Origin: Diplocarpon mali | Taxonomy: Eukaryota; Ascomycota; Leotiomycetes; Helotiales; Drepanopezizaceae | Reading direction: 5' to 3' | Length of the DNA stretch: 64,000 bases | Assembly: GCA_024741835.1 (NCBI GenBank) | Contig: JAENRP010000049.1 | Coordinates: 76,317-140,316 of the forward strand | Position numbers and translations under genes: made by a program | Shown here: positions 1 through 12,275 of the stretch, piece after piece | Position numbering within the stretch: the stretch's first letter is position 1 | Layout: the number at the start of each line of letters is the position of its first letter | The notes under the pieces: generated by a model | What the model was told of the DNA's origin: nothing | The model's input: the letters and a program-made list of their open reading frames with translations, nothing else | The model's database searches: none

Positions 1-2715
1 TGGGCGTTCATTCACAGAAGCACTACTCATACGTGTGTAGTTGAAATTCTCCGTCTATTTGGTGAATGGTCTGTCTGTCCCTGTCCAGATCATAAAATTC
101 ATGAGAGACAGATGCTGGCCACTGGTCATTTTATAATTTGTAACCAGACCAGAGGCTCGTGGATTCTTTCGCCCCATTACATGGGGCTCATCTCCCATAC
201 GAAGTCATCTTGCCACGAACTTGCACATATGAAGCTTAGGCGAATCTCTTCAGTGGCAGTTATGATGTTTATATTTCCCTATATCTTACAACCACCACGA
301 GGGTTGGCAATTATCTGTGGAACTATTTGAAGTGCAAGTTAAGTCCCGTAAATACTTGCCTCCTGGAGAACATTCCCATTTATCCGAGTGAAGACTTCGG
401 CAATTTATGAGGGGCTTGATTTTCGACTTTGCCATGGATATAGTTTGGCTGATCTTAGTCGAAAGCTCTCTACTGCATTAGCATCCTATGAGGCCTAAGC
501 TCGTGTTTTGAGGCCGGTAAAAAGGTCTTGAACCACCCGCAGGCCGAAAAGACTGTTCGAATAACAGTATTGTCATGCCTTATCACATCCTCAGACCCCT
601 TCGAATTACGTCTTCGCCATGTGACTTGCGCAGAACCTGACTTCTGGTATCGGTATGCAAGAGCTTTCTAACCAGGTGGCTTTTCATCAGCAGCTTTCGC
701 AGTCGTATCACCACTTCCACTTGTCCTGGATCTGCACACATCCAGGGAGTATATTTCCATGCTACTCACACCGCTTTATACACCTTCCTTGACCGGACGA
801 AAGTGAAGCTTCAGAAATCTGCGCAAGAACTGTCTGGGGAGAAGCCGTGGCAGAGAATTGCCAATCTTGATATCGCTTGTTGTGCGTTCTCACAATGTCG
901 TGACCATACTAACAACGTGCTAGGAATATTATAATCCTGAAATCACTGTTGACGTAGGGAAAGTTGAGATCCGATCGCTGCAATTATTGTGCTGGGTCTA
1001 CCAGCTCGAGTTCGAATGTTTATATATGATAAGAGCCAGCCTCATTCATGGCTCTGATCTTCCCTCCTTCCCCTGAAGGATGGTACGGTACAGCGGTTGG
1101 CTGTATTCGCCCGTCGAGAGGGATCCCTAGGTACGTGTATATCAGCACTATTTAATTCTTGCAATTCTTGAAAAAAAGATCATATACAAGAGGTCTTGCT
1201 TGTAATATCAGAAAATTGGAAGCATGAAAAGTACTTCCGAACATTATTGCAGACTACCGACGATTAAACTCACAACATTTTCCCTGTTATTTTGTTTACT
1301 TTACGAGGGAAAATATTATAAAGCGTGGACTTGAGACAACACATAGCCGAGGTCGAATATTTTCTACCTCGTGCCCCGACTATACTGCAGGATTGTTTAC
1401 TCACCGCTCATACGAAGGTGCCCAGTTTGAAGACGTCACCGCCTTATGCTGCCTTGACCAGTTTAACACAGGCAGAATCAAAGGTATCAAAAAGGCCATG
1501 GTATACTGAGCCGGTGAAACGGCGATTACAGCTCTGCTTCCTACGCGAAGTTTACTTTCCGTAGGGCGTTGCGTCTCATAAATAGTGGAGTGATTTTGCA
1601 GCCTGAGTTATAAATATCCGATAGAGATCTGAAACAACCCCGTCTTCCTATGACTCGCTTGTAACGAATTGGGATTCCGCAAAGGTCAGTAATCGACTGG
1701 GTTATGTATATCAAGTGCCAAAGAGACTCGAGCGCAGTTATGAGCAAGGTACGGTAATACTATTACCCAGTCCTACCTCCATACGCTGAATTAGACCGCT
1801 ATCTATGGCTGCGATACGAGTAATCTGGCTCCTATAGTATACTACTTACTTATTTCAGTCGGCTGCAAGTGAAGGCATATCCATCACATGGATTTTGACC
1901 GGCCGTGAAATCACCTGGCCCCCAGATGCAGAGATCCACAATCGTAGCCCACAGAAAAAGGTGAGGAGTAAGCGGTCGGTATTGATTTATCTATTAGTAT
2001 AACTAAGCTTATAACTGTCGCAGCAGAATCTTTCTACTGATCTGTTCTCTCACTGATCAAAGACAGATATTCCTTCACGTGTATTTGCAAGGGATGGCTG
2101 AAGCACCAGCGTATCAGTTATGTCATGGGCGACTGTACTGTGTACCAATACTTGCGCCCGAGATACTTTGTAGCCGCAGGACTTGATCGCTGTGCATACC
2201 TACCGGAGCCTTTCCTACTCACTTTTGTCAATGGGCTGCATATTGGAACCTTCAAATCCTAGAAGTAGATGAGTACCTGGCTAGTCGATATTCATGTATT
2301 AGATGTGCCCACACTTGCAGACCACTGAGAGAAAGGGAATACTGTATTGTGGGTAGAGAGACGTGGGGTCTATGACGAAGCCTTGGGATTGATCGTCCCC
2401 GCCAAGATGTTCTTAAGTATCAAGATGTCTTGGTACTTGGGCTTTGTCATCTGAGGTTGTTAGCGGATGATTCGGAGCCTCCGTCAAATCGTTCTTGCTG
2501 TATTATTACTTAATCCGTCTTATCAATTCGATGTTGGCACTCTGCAAAGTTGCAAAATTGGTATCCTATGAGATGAAAAGACTCGAGATTCCATGTACTG
2601 TGGATACATTGGCGCGTACATCGTACATATCGCCATGCGTCGTCCTGATGATCTTTATTCAAGGCGAGCTGTTACCAAGACCTTCAGGGCGCTAATAATC
2701 CTTTCCCCCCGATTA

Positions 2716-3536
2716 CGGTGGATCAACCCCAAGGCAGAAATTCACCGAGAAATAAGGATTCTAGCTAATTAACATGCAGCCGAATGCCTTATTTTTTGCA
2801 ATTTAGTAAAAGTGGACTGGTTTTTTTTTTCAGGTGTAGTGAATCACGAGTCTGAAAGTTTTCCAGCCATTCGGCTTTTAGTGTCTGGACTTGGAATTGC
2901 CGTCTTGAAGTATATCCGTTTAGGTAATACGGCTTGTGGGTTTTTTGATGTATCGTACTCGATATTAGAAAACCGGGAGTATAACAAGTACATATCAACG
3001 TGATCATCCTTTTGTTTTGTTTTGGTAAGTCATGAATAACCCCGGGGGTGTTTTGTTTTCATATACGCTGGATCAAAGTCAGGGCAGAAACCCACTGGAA
3101 AGTGAGAGTTCTACGAATCAAGAAAATCAAGCGACGCGAATCGAACGCTGTGGACCTTGAACTAAACGCTTCAACTTTCAAGATTAACAGCAGTAGAGTA
3201 TTTAACATTGGCTTCTTCAAAAAACGAGTAAGATTGAACGGTTCTGTAAACATTAAGCTTTAGCGTATAATCGTCGAAGTATAATTTCTTTCACCGGTAA
3301 AAGAATATTATTCGGTGGGTTTCCACATCAAACGTACTTGAAATCAAAAAAGCCGGGACGATGTCTCCAGGCTTCGCGTCGCCGCGAAAACCATGTATCG
3401 CTAACATGTGTGCTAACGTAATTGGCTTGCACAGCCCAACTTGGACAACTGCTAAGTCGGCTTATTTTCGCTCAATTTACTTGGTGGCTAGGACTCTTAC
3501 ACTTGAGTGGATTTCTGTCCTGGGGTTGATCCACCG
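2716..3536. mobile_element. Possible decayed TIR element with ~50-bp inverted ends
   Basis: Bases 2716-2765 and the reverse complement of 3487-3536 align over about 50 bases. They share the first 16 bases exactly (CGGTGGATCAACCCCA) and match roughly three in four after that. The two copies face each other, as the ends of a DNA transposon would. The 820-base interior has no transposase-like frame. A related copy lies inside (3066-3117) and another outside (5408-5460), so this could instead be a chance pairing of members of a dispersed repeat family. No target-site duplication was established. Confidence 0.4.
3066..3117 (+). repeat. Copy of the GTGGATCAA repeat family
   Basis: This copy reads CTGGATCAAAGTCAGGGCAG and continues with AAACCCACTGGAAAGTGAGA. 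It aligns with 2716-2765, 5408-5460 and the reverse complement of 3487-3536. Differences are largely transitions, consistent with RIP. Confidence 0.45.
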
Positions 3537-3843
3537 TGTACGAACCGAACAACAAAAGCAAAAGAACGGTACCTTGTACTCTATTTGTAAGCCCCGATTT
3601 CGATTCGATCGAGCGATCTTTGAAGCTCTCGTTTTAGTAGCAAGTTTGAACATGCGCGCCGAGTTTACGTTTCTTGGCTGAAACCAAAAGACTTTTGGAA
3701 GGGAGGGTTTTAGGTCGGCGTACCGAGCTTGTTACAAAGTAGAGGGCATAGGATTAGAGTAGGTTTAGGTTTAGGGACAGGGCGTTCGGGTTACTATTGT
3801 GACCTTGGGGGCGGGAAACTTATGAAGAATATTGACACTAGCA

Positions 3844-3949
3844 AGTAGAGTAAGAGAAGAGTAAGAGAAGAGTAAGAGTATAGTAAGAGGAGAGTGAGAG
3901 TAGAGTAAGATTAGAGTAAGATTAGAGTAAGAGTAGAGTAAGAGTAGAG
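3844..3949. repeat. Purine-rich minisatellite (AGAGTA unit)
   Basis: About 105 bases made of imperfect AGAGTAAG and AGAGTAAGATT units repeated a dozen times. All purines are on one strand, interrupted only by T. There is no coding content. Confidence 0.8.
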
Positions 3950-4540
3950 CTTAGCGCAAGTGCTGACTAACGTGGATTGGACCGGCGTCTGTTGATTTTT
4001 AGGTGTCAACTTACATAGTAAAATCTTCAGACACCTGCCACTGGTACACAGTACGCGGAAGAACTACCTAACCTCTCTACTTAGTCTTGGAGTCACAGGA
4101 TGCGGAGTAACGCTCTATCTGTATTGCTTGTTCTTACTACAGTATGCCGTAAGTAGATTATCAATCGTGACATTTCATCAACACTATACACATAGTTTCT
4201 CCAACAGAGTACAGGGTAGGGGAGCGTGATGGCGCTCTCTGCATTTGTGTTGATAAATCATTTACGATAGTCTCAGTAATAACAGATCCTACGCTCCCTA
4301 TGTAGGATACTCCCAAAAGTAAATCAATGCTCTCCCACTATCCCGTCTGTCTAAACACCAGCCGAGCAGGTCTCACGAGAGGCTGCACAAGCACAGAACA
4401 CAGGCGAGAAGCAGTTTCCAGGCCACGGTATATTTGCTCTAGTAGATAGGGAAAATAATCTCCTATATTACTTGTGCTTTTTTTGTAGACCGAGCAACGT
4501 TCTGTTGGCGTTAAGATCAGCGGAGGCTTATACAGTAGTT

Positions 4541-4590
4541 TGTTTGCAGGGTTAAATATGCTTTCAAAAAGTGTTCGTCTGACCTGCGGC
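4541..4590 (+). repeat. Possible decayed arm of the MITE-like family
   Basis: The stretch GCAGGGTTAAATATGCTTTC, followed by a diverged GTGTTCGTCTGACCTGCGG, parallels the right halves of the elements at 5924-6041 and 47678-47776. A weak inverted partner may lie near 4346-4365, which would make a longer, more decayed copy. Weak evidence. Confidence 0.3.
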
Positions 4591-4954
4591 AAAGTACATC
4601 CGCGTACGCCATGGGTTATGGAGCTAAGGACTCACCAAGTTAAGACTTGTAAATGCTTTTCGTGACGTCTTCCACAGCATCTCGACAAATAACAATATGC
4701 TTGTCCTTTTCCGGTTTCTCCCTGTACCAGCTTTGCTCTTTGCTGGAACCTGGTCAGTTATCTCCTACACAGTACACAGTAGTCCTTCGTATACTCCGAT
4801 GTGAAGTGTCTTACAGGCATCTTGGCGCCAATGTGGCCAAATGACTATGAGGCAAAGCCGAGTCGAAATCCAGAGATGAGCACCGAATAAACAAGAGAAT
4901 GTAGCTACGCAGATAATGAAAGAGCAGTAGTCAGCCAAGTCTTCAAGACTTTTT

Positions 4955-5082
4955 AAGCAAAAGTGTTGCGCTACGAGGAGCCTCAGGCTCCGAGGACTGG
5001 CTTTTGTAATGGGCCCCTGAAGTGGCCACGGAGCACTCCTATAAAAGGAGCTCAGATATATAGTTCGATTAGAATCTCACAA
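4955..5082 (+). repeat. Dispersed repeat, copy 1 (LTR-like)
   Basis: Over about 128 bases this segment matches the reverse complement of 41036-41166. Shared blocks include AGTGTTGCG, ACGAGGAGCCT, CCCCTGAAGTG, AGATATATAG and GATTAG. Many differences are C/T or G/A, as expected after RIP, and this copy carries more A/T. The unit contains the near-palindrome GAGCCTNAGGCTC and a TATATAG box. That is compatible with a solo LTR, but no target duplication is clear. Confidence 0.6.
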
Positions 5083-5407
5083 GCTTCTGCCACCACTAAG
5101 ACTCAACCTCTGAAGACAGTTCGACAAAAAGCCATTGAAAATCTGGGGTTTAATAAGTCATAAGCAGTTACCCCTACCTGTATTCTGAAGACACCACTTT
5201 ATAAGAGGAAGTAAGATTGCTAGGAAACTAGCTTTTGAAGATTGAACTAATAAGTGCCATCTCAAGGCTAGTCAAATATCTAGATTACAATCCACTACTC
5301 TAAGCAGCTATTCTCCTTGAGCAATAAAATACTCTGTAGCAGATCTGAGCTCGTGGTGTGTACGGGGGCGAAGTGAGACGTAATCATCTCGCATGCATTG
5401 TTTTTGC

Positions 5408-5460
5408 AAGACAGTGGATCAGGACCGGGGCGGAAATCTCCTGAAAAGTAAGAGTTGCGA
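5408..5460 (+). repeat. Copy of the GTGGATCAA repeat family
   Basis: It begins AGTGGATCAGGACCGGGGCG and continues with GAAATCTCCTGAAAAGTAAG. It aligns with the copies at 2716-2765, 3066-3117 and 3487-3536 (reverse). Nothing else is associated with it. Confidence 0.4.
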
Positions 5461-5923
5461 ATATTCATTCTGTACTCTGCAGAAGAGTAAGCGCAGCAAA
5501 GCGGACTGTCTGATTGAGTTCCATTGTATGCCGAAGAGAATGAATCACATCCCCTCTCGACATGTCTCTGGCTGTTCAGCTTTGAGCATATAGTCTTGCG
5601 ATCGCTATCTGAAGTTATACGTGATAAGAAGACACAATCAGTAGACGTTTCAATCCACCGTCTGCAACAGAGAGAGATTGTGTGTTATCCCCTGTCACTG
5701 AGTTCGATGGGCTGCAACTTCCAGCCCTCTAGACCAGAGCATCGACATTAGGCCACCTCTTGTAACTGTGAAGGAAATCCTGTTGTTTCTGCAAAAGAAA
5801 AGGTTGTATGAGATAGCCGAGTCATCCCTGATACGACCCGCCCTACGGTAATTATCTATACTCTTGGCTCCGGCCTGCTTGATAATGCATCTGGGTACGT
5901 ATCCTGCACTCTATTCAAGTCCT

Positions 5924-6041
5924 TCGTCGCCGGCCATACAAACACCTGTGGAGCGCGTGCTCATGGGGGGCGAGGTGGGGGTTCACATGGATACGCAGGG
6001 GTAAATATACTTTCAGGTGGTGTTTGTTGGGCCTGTGACGA
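5924..6041. mobile_element. MITE-like element with terminal inverted repeats (copy 1)
   Basis: The left end (TCGTCGCCGGCCATACAAAC then ACCT) is the imperfect reverse complement of the right end (AGGTGGTGTTTGTTGGGCCT then GTGACGA). The pair bounds about 118 bases. The interior GGGTAAATATACTTTCAGG recurs in the copy at 47678-47776. Size and structure fit a non-autonomous TIR element. There is no coding capacity, and I could not define a target-site duplication. Confidence 0.55.
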
Positions 6042-6824
6042 ATTATGTACACAGTACGTGCAGAGTAGATTAAATAGGTACCTGTTCTAGCGGAGCAGGG
6101 CTAGAAAGCTTGATCCGCAACCATCTTGGAACTCGCGCCAGCTGTCGAATAGAGGACCGTATGGGGCTCCCCTTGGTGGGCGGTGCTCGTTCGGGATGTC
6201 CTGTCGTTTATTTGCTACCATGATGGGCATTTGGCTACATTCACTGTTTTGTTCCAACGGCTGACGAGATCCCCCTCCCCTCCGGAAGTAAACGACAAGT
6301 CGTATGAAAGCTACAGCAAGACTGGAGCACGCGTGTGGATACGCCGCCTGGGGTATCGGGCCAATATATGTTATTTGTTTAAGCCTCAAGCCCTTGCTGT
6401 ACCTGCGAAGCAGACGTCTGGATAGCTACTCTAGCTTTTGCCATGGGTCGGTCATTACTCTAAAACGTTGGTCAGGGCTGCCAACTGCTCGCTTTTCGCT
6501 ATGGGGCTGTACATCTGGGCGTATCCATGGACCGTGGCAGACCCAAAAGTCACCTCCTCCCCGGTTATCACGGGTCCACAAACACAGCCCACTGGGAAAT
6601 GTGAGTATCTTTTACACTCGGCGCTCCAGTTTTCGTGCGGTTTAACATTTATTCGGCGGGGGCTCTGTACAGCATGGCCATGTAAGGCCACGAATGTCGC
6701 GCTCGGCCCCAAGATATGCTTAGAGATTTGCGGGTTCGTTCAGTTTCTTGTCATGCACATATATAGCTAGACTTCCCAGATTCCCCTCCGGCCAGCTTCA
6801 CGCCTTGCTTCGTCTCCCAACATC

Positions 6825-8774
6825 ATGTCAACCATGGCCTCCCAATCTTCATCCACATCCCCTGGTGGGAGCTCTGGAGGAAACGATCCGGCAGCGGCGG
6901 CAGCCATGGCCGCCATCCTTAAGTTGATGGCAAAACAAAAAGTCAAGAGCGAGGAAGCTGTACAATACTTTGCCATCGGCATCTCGGCTCTCATGATCCT
7001 GTTTACCATCTTCCACTGGAGTCGTTTCCTGTATAGCCAGCGTGTGTCCAAGAATATGAAGAAGTCGGGATTGCTGCATGCTCAGGTCTCTATTGCTCGG
7101 TAAGCGTCACCCCATCTACTACCAAGGAACAGATGCTCACCAGAGTTTTGGCTTCACAGCATGGCCCGACATGTACTCATTCACCGAGTTCCTGGCTTCA
7201 CTTCGATAGGTCACGCCGTTCTTGTCACCTGCTACCTGACCATCAATATTGTATGCCTGTTCACCAACATGCAGTACGACGATCTTATGCCGTTTTCAAA
7301 ACGAATGGGATGGTAAGTTACAAGCTCTTCATCAGTTGCGCCTCTGACCAGATCTAGGATGGCTATAGGAAATATCGCCTTGGTAACATTTCTGGCACTG
7401 AAGAACACACCGCTGGCGTTCTTGACGGCATACTCCTACGAAAGGCTCAATATCCTTCACCAGATAGCCGGCTACACGACTGTACTTTTGATACTGCTGC
7501 ACGGCATCCTGATATCCAATGCATACATCAATGCCGGGCTACGTTACATGCTGGAGGAGACGACTACTGCCCACGGAATCACCGCCGGGGTTGCAGCATT
7601 TGTTTCGATGCTGTTTGCCACCTTCATTCGAAGGATTCGATACGAAGTATTCTACGTCTCGCACGTCTTGATGTACATGGTTTTGATCATCAGCGTCGGC
7701 CTCCATCAACCTACCCTATCTAACAACATAGCCATCGTCACCATCTTGGCTGGAGGCATGTGGAGTTCTGACCGCATCATCAGAGCGTGTCGACTCCTAT
7801 GGTACAGTTACGATAACCGGGTCACCATCACCCCTCTTCCCCACGGCGGAACTCGAGTCGTACTGAGTCGGTCCCCGTCACGAGCCGTTCCCGGGACTCA
7901 TTGTTTCCTTTGGATTCCGCAGATTCGTTTGATCGAGACGCACCCTTTCACCATCGTCAGCAGCTCCAAGACATCCTTGACGCTTGTGGTCTCGGCCCAC
8001 AGTGGCTTCACCGACGACCTGTACAAATACGCCCTCCAGAATTCCGGAACCTCTCTTCGTGCCTCCATCGAAGGCCCATACGGCGCCATACCCAACTTCT
8101 CCAAGGTCGCGGACAAGCTCATCCTCATCGCTGGTGGAAGCGGCGCGTCATTTACGTTTGGAGTCGCCTTGGACACACTCAACAAGCTGGCTGACAAGCC
8201 GAACACCACGATCGACTTTATCTGGACAGTCCGGGAGCAAGGTAAGCACACCCCAGCCTCTGCCCTGAGTTCGTCAGCTGATGTGGAACGAGAAATTCTC
8301 TCATGGTTCAGGGAAGAGCTCGCCCAGCTGCGAGCATCCGGCAGAGTCAACATCAGACTCCACGCAACGCAGCCATCGTATCGAAGTTCACGCGGCTCGC
8401 TCGCCGACGATGTCACCGAGGTAGCCTCGCCCAGTTCTTACCGCGACATCGAGAAGGAGCTCGCTTCCGCGGGCAGCCCCGACTCCTTTCCTCTCGACAC
8501 GAGAAATAATTCGGTGGCTTCTCATGCCGGGGGCATAGCATCTCCAACCGATCCCCTCGACAAGCATGGAAAGTCCCTAGCTGTACGTCCCGGCAGACCA
8601 GATGTCAATGCGATCATATGGGATGTTGTGTCCAAGGCCGGAGACAACGACAGGGTCGCGATCGCCGCCTGCGGACCGGATCAGCTCATGTCCTCTGTGA
8701 GGAATACGACGGCGAATTGCATCACGAACAAGGGCCCGAGTATCGAGTTGCATCTCGAGCAGTTTGGGTGGTGA
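6825..8774 (+). CDS. Ferric-chelate reductase (FRE family)
   Basis: Three exons (6825-7099, 7160-7312, 7358-8774) give 614 residues, a normal length for fungal FRE metalloreductases. These plasma-membrane flavocytochromes move electrons from cytosolic NADPH through FAD and two hemes to extracellular Fe(III) or Cu(II). The first membrane segment lies near residues 46-70. Two His-X13-His pairs in membrane helices (His177/His191 and His245/His259) are the heme ligands. The FAD motif HPFTI starts at His338, GPYG lies at about 382 and the NADPH-binding glycine stretch GGSGASFTFG at about 402. The C-terminus ACGPDQLM...EQFGW is typical. Residues about 430-530 are a Ser-rich cytosolic insertion. The ATG was chosen because it precedes the first membrane helix in good context. 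The metal and location (surface or vacuole) cannot be told. Confidence 0.9.
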
Positions 8775-10731
8775 GGAGACCACGGTGGCGTACGTGGTTG
8801 TCATGGTTAGCAACGGGCTAGAGTCTTTAGAGTTTATACCCTGTCGATAGAATTAGAATAGAAGTTTTCCACCCGAGCTACATCCACAAACAACTTGAAG
8901 TGGCATGATACCGATCTGCAGCATCAGGTCTGGATCCCGCGCTTTGTTATGTGAGTATAGAAAGAAAAGGGCCTGCTTCTGGCTACTAGCATCGAGAGGT
9001 GGCGCTCACCACGCAACACAAACACTCACATACCAGCCAAACCATCACAGAGACGGAAAAGAGACCACCGGATTGTATGGACTTTCTTCCATCCCTGGCA
9101 AGACATGCTATCCACTGGCCCATCACGGTCAAACAAGCCGTCTCCAAGACTCGAGATCACCAGCCGGGGCCCGTCCCTCGCCTCTTGTCTCGACCCCAGG
9201 ATCACCGTGCAGTCTCACCCACCACAGCATTGATCTCGCCGCCTTCCACAGCCGCGCATCTCCCAGACCACGCGAGCCCCCTCCCCGCCGCAACCAGCCG
9301 CAGTCACCAGCCGCAGTCTCTTACTGTGGTTCTCCATATGCGCAAGGGGACTCTGGCGCGGGCGACGAGGCTGATCAGGCTACTCTGGAGGCCATGCCTC
9401 GCTTGCTCAGCGAGGAATCTCTCGCCAGCCACCGCTGGGCCGTTCCCGACGAAGCGCACGCGGTGTTTGTCGACGCCGGTCTGCCACCTCTCACTCTTGC
9501 GGGCTTCGGGCATCGAGAGCGCCGCGCCAGAATCCGAGAACCTCTGCGAGAGAAGCTGCCTTGGCAACGTCCAGGAAGACCGCGTCTCGCTGGTATTCGA
9601 GGTGGGACACGCATGTTTCTCTCGGCTGGCGAAGGCGGGAATGACGGTCTCTAGACCTGGTCCGCGCGCCTCCTTTGAGCGAGCAGGGCTGGTGGCGAGT
9701 CCTCGCTGGTGAATGGTGTTGTTTGTCGACCGGCGCGATGGAAGCTGACTGAGGAGCTCTCGCGTCGTCAATGTTGACTTGGACCGGTAGGCTATCTCTG
9801 TACGGTCTCGATCATTCTCCTGAAAACTTCCTTCGAAGCATAAGAAACGCGGTAAAAAGCTCGATCATGTGTTCCGGCTGCGGGGTTGTTCCATTGATTT
9901 GTAGATTCTCACCTTCGGCAAGGCGATTTTAGGAAGAGTATCTCGGGAGAGACGAGTGAGGCAGAGCCAAGCGGAAGAAAACACCAAGCAAAACTCTGTC
10001 TACATCACGTTACTTCTGAATTTCTCGCGGCGTTCATCACGCTCCGCTGATGTCTTGTTCACTTGGCCTGATTCAATACATGACTGTAACTGATATTATA
10101 ACACCAAAGTCACCGTTATCACGTTCGCATGAATATCAGCATGTGGACCGATTTAGGGCTTTTCTCATTACATTCCTGGATTTTCATCACCAAGTAGCGC
10201 TTCATCTGAAACAGCAGGGTTAGACATGCTCAAGACCTCTCCAACCTGTGCCCAAAGCCCAAGAATTCGGTCACCCTTTCTTAGCCAGTTTATACAATAT
10301 ACGCGGTTCCAGAGAGATATGATCACTACTTTCATCACTCAATGGCCTTCTGAACATAGTTGGGTAATCTTTCGGGACTTTCATGCTGCATTTGCTCGCA
10401 ACATGAGGTAATAACTCTTCAGCATAGGGCAGCAGTTAAATCCCGACAAAGGTGGCTTGGCTTGAGGCCTGGTGTCTGAAGCCTCATAGAAGGCAAGAGT
10501 GTGCTCATCTCACTTTTGATTGAAACACCGTGATTCTCTGTTGAGGCGCAGGTGATCATAGAGCTAAAGAAGTGTTAGAGAATATTTCAACATCAACGAT
10601 TTGATCAATACTGACCATCAAGGTCAATGTCTCCAGAGGATAAAAACATGCTTGTGATTTCCGGCGAGGGAAGAAGAGAATAGCAACGAAAAAAACGGTT
10701 GCAGACGCTCATAGCAGTTACGGCGACGCCC
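8775..10731. other. Intergenic, only doubtful frames
   Basis: Two overlapping plus-strand frames (8905-9654, 249 codons; 8999-9712, 237 codons) and a minus-strand one (9304-9771) fall in a locally GC-rich patch. They are Pro/Arg/Ser-rich, match nothing I recognise and shadow one another, which is typical of chance frames. The stretch after 9780 is AT-rich and empty. A transcript from 8905-9654 cannot be excluded. Confidence 0.4.
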
Positions 10732-11890
10732 TTACACCCACGACGCCCAAACACGAATGCGCCCCACATGAAAAAGAGTAGCGAGTTCTCGAAGCACGCC
10801 AAATGAAGCCCCGGAACCCTCTATCAAAGCTGCCTCTGTAAAAAGTAATCAGAAAATACTTATTTGCCAGGTGATACTGAAAACGTACCTCAACTGTACA
10901 CACGTTCTCTCCCGTAGCTGATGTGACGTCCAGCATCAACCTGGGGCACCTCCACCGCTTGCTGATTCTAGCGAGACCTTTCATTGCTTGGGCCAGGTTA
11001 TTGTACTGCGTAAACGCCATTGTTCTCCTCTCCTTATAACCTAAAAGTTCGGCATGAATCCTGCCCGGCAAGGCCCGCGTGTCCGGTGCTCCACTTTCCA
11101 TGATAAGCCGGCAATAATGGCCGGCATACATAGAATAGTCAAGTTCTGCAGGCGGCGACACCAAGTAAACGATTTCCAGGTTTCGAAAGTCTTGGACTAG
11201 AAGGGGGAGTCAGTAATTAGCTGATATATATGTTACCAGTCTTGGACTAGAAGGCGGGGTTCAGTAATTAGCTGAAAAATATGTTACCAGAAAGTCTAGA
11301 GACATCGCGGAAAGGAAACTACAGGCTCCTCTTCCCGCCATATGAAAAACAGAAATAGAGTCAATAGGCTAACTCCTGCTGCTGGTAGACAAGCTACTAG
11401 GAGAGCAAGTAATGGGCTACCTACGACGGGCAAGGATAGTATCTGTGCTAGCTCGCTGCAGCTCTCGGCCACCAAGCTTCAGATGGCGTATTTGCTTCAA
11501 GGTCTGTCGAGGTATGGTGTTCAACCGTAGGGGATCCCAGTCAAGCTGAATGATGTCGATTTCTAGATTGGCGCGGACCATTGCTGGATGGCCTAGAGTG
11601 CCGAAATGCAGGGGATACAGGTCCATTGCTTTCAGACGGGATTCCCTGCAGACACGCATGTTGGCCGGCAAGGGGGTAGAGGTGTAGAAGCGTCCGGTCT
11701 GGATATTGTAATCGACCTTTACGACTCTTTTACTGGGAAGCAAGAGCCTCCAGATTTCGTGTCGTACTGGACAAGACACCGGAATTAGCATTCGCCCGAC
11801 CGAGAACATGAGTCCATCACGTACGTTCGGCTGGAAGTAGACCGAAGCAGTGGAATCTCGATGGGCTGATGCTGAAGCAAGGCGAAACAT
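10732..11890 (-). CDS. 2EXR-domain protein
   Basis: I model three exons on the minus strand (11890-11425, 11196-10889, 10833-10732), giving 291 residues. The N-terminal third carries the signature of the fungal 2EXR family: an HEIWRL core (here CPVRHEIWRLLLP) followed by MRVCRESRLKAM. The family is greatly expanded in filamentous ascomycetes and its function is unknown. After splicing, the sequence continues as LQDFRNLEIVYLVSPPAELD, which is what other members look like at this point. Exon 3 depends on a 54-57 nt intron after GAG and is the least certain part. Intron 1 contains a tandem duplication with a second copy of the acceptor. The gene lies head to tail with the Asteroid-like gene upstream. 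Confidence 0.7.
11188..11288. repeat. 50-bp tandem duplication in an intron, duplicating the acceptor
   Basis: Units 11188-11237 and 11238-11288 are near-identical (AGTCTTGGACTAGAAGG at each start). Each unit contains the minus-strand sequence CTTCTAG/TCCAAGAC, so the splice acceptor and the first exon-2 bases exist twice. Only the acceptor nearer the exon keeps the frame. Confidence 0.85.
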
Positions 11891-12275
11891 CGCCGATGCT
11901 TAGAACCGCAGGGGAATGATTTACAGCAACATACTCTTCGGGCTCTGCTTGTGTCTTCGACATAATGCAGCAGATGTGCGAACGAGTGTGCGGGCTATAG
12001 ACTCGAGCTCTGAAATTTCAAGATATGGATATGGGATGGATGGCAAAGAATTTGGAACGCTTGAAAAAAGAAAAAAAGGGTTGAAAAAGAAATTTCATCG
12101 ATAGTTGAAATGTAGGTTGCGTGCCTACCTTCGTACCTTCTATCTGTGGCTCCAACTGCGTTAGGAAAACACAACCCCCGGCTTCGTTAATTGTGCCTTG
12201 CAGATTTTCCTGGCAGCAATTGAGCAGATGCAGATACAGTATTTCGTTCGGTGAATTGAGGCACCTCTGTTTCGG
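11891..12275. other. Intergenic between two minus-strand genes
   Basis: This 385-base spacer holds the 3' end of the Asteroid-like gene and the promoter of the 2EXR gene. It is AT-rich, with an A-rich run near 12060-12100. No gene is seen. Confidence 0.6.

Larger units (their letters stand above)
1..6824. other. Gene-poor AT-rich region with decayed repeats
   Basis: No open frame here exceeds about 113 codons and none resembles a known protein. Stops are frequent in all frames and TA-rich words dominate, as expected of repeat-derived DNA hit by repeat-induced point mutation. Several diverged repeat copies and one minisatellite lie in it and are listed separately. The last 120 bases before 6825 should hold the promoter and 5' leader of the ferric reductase gene. 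I see no credible gene or RNA. Confidence 0.6.

Noticed and set aside
3752..3785. Telomere-like GGTTTAGGTTTAGGG
   Set aside because: Only two units, no array and no other subtelomeric mark; too little to call an interstitial telomere.
8905..9771. Overlapping 249-, 237- and 155-codon frames in a GC-rich patch
   Set aside because: No recognisable domains, three frames overlap on both strands, low-complexity composition; left as doubtful.
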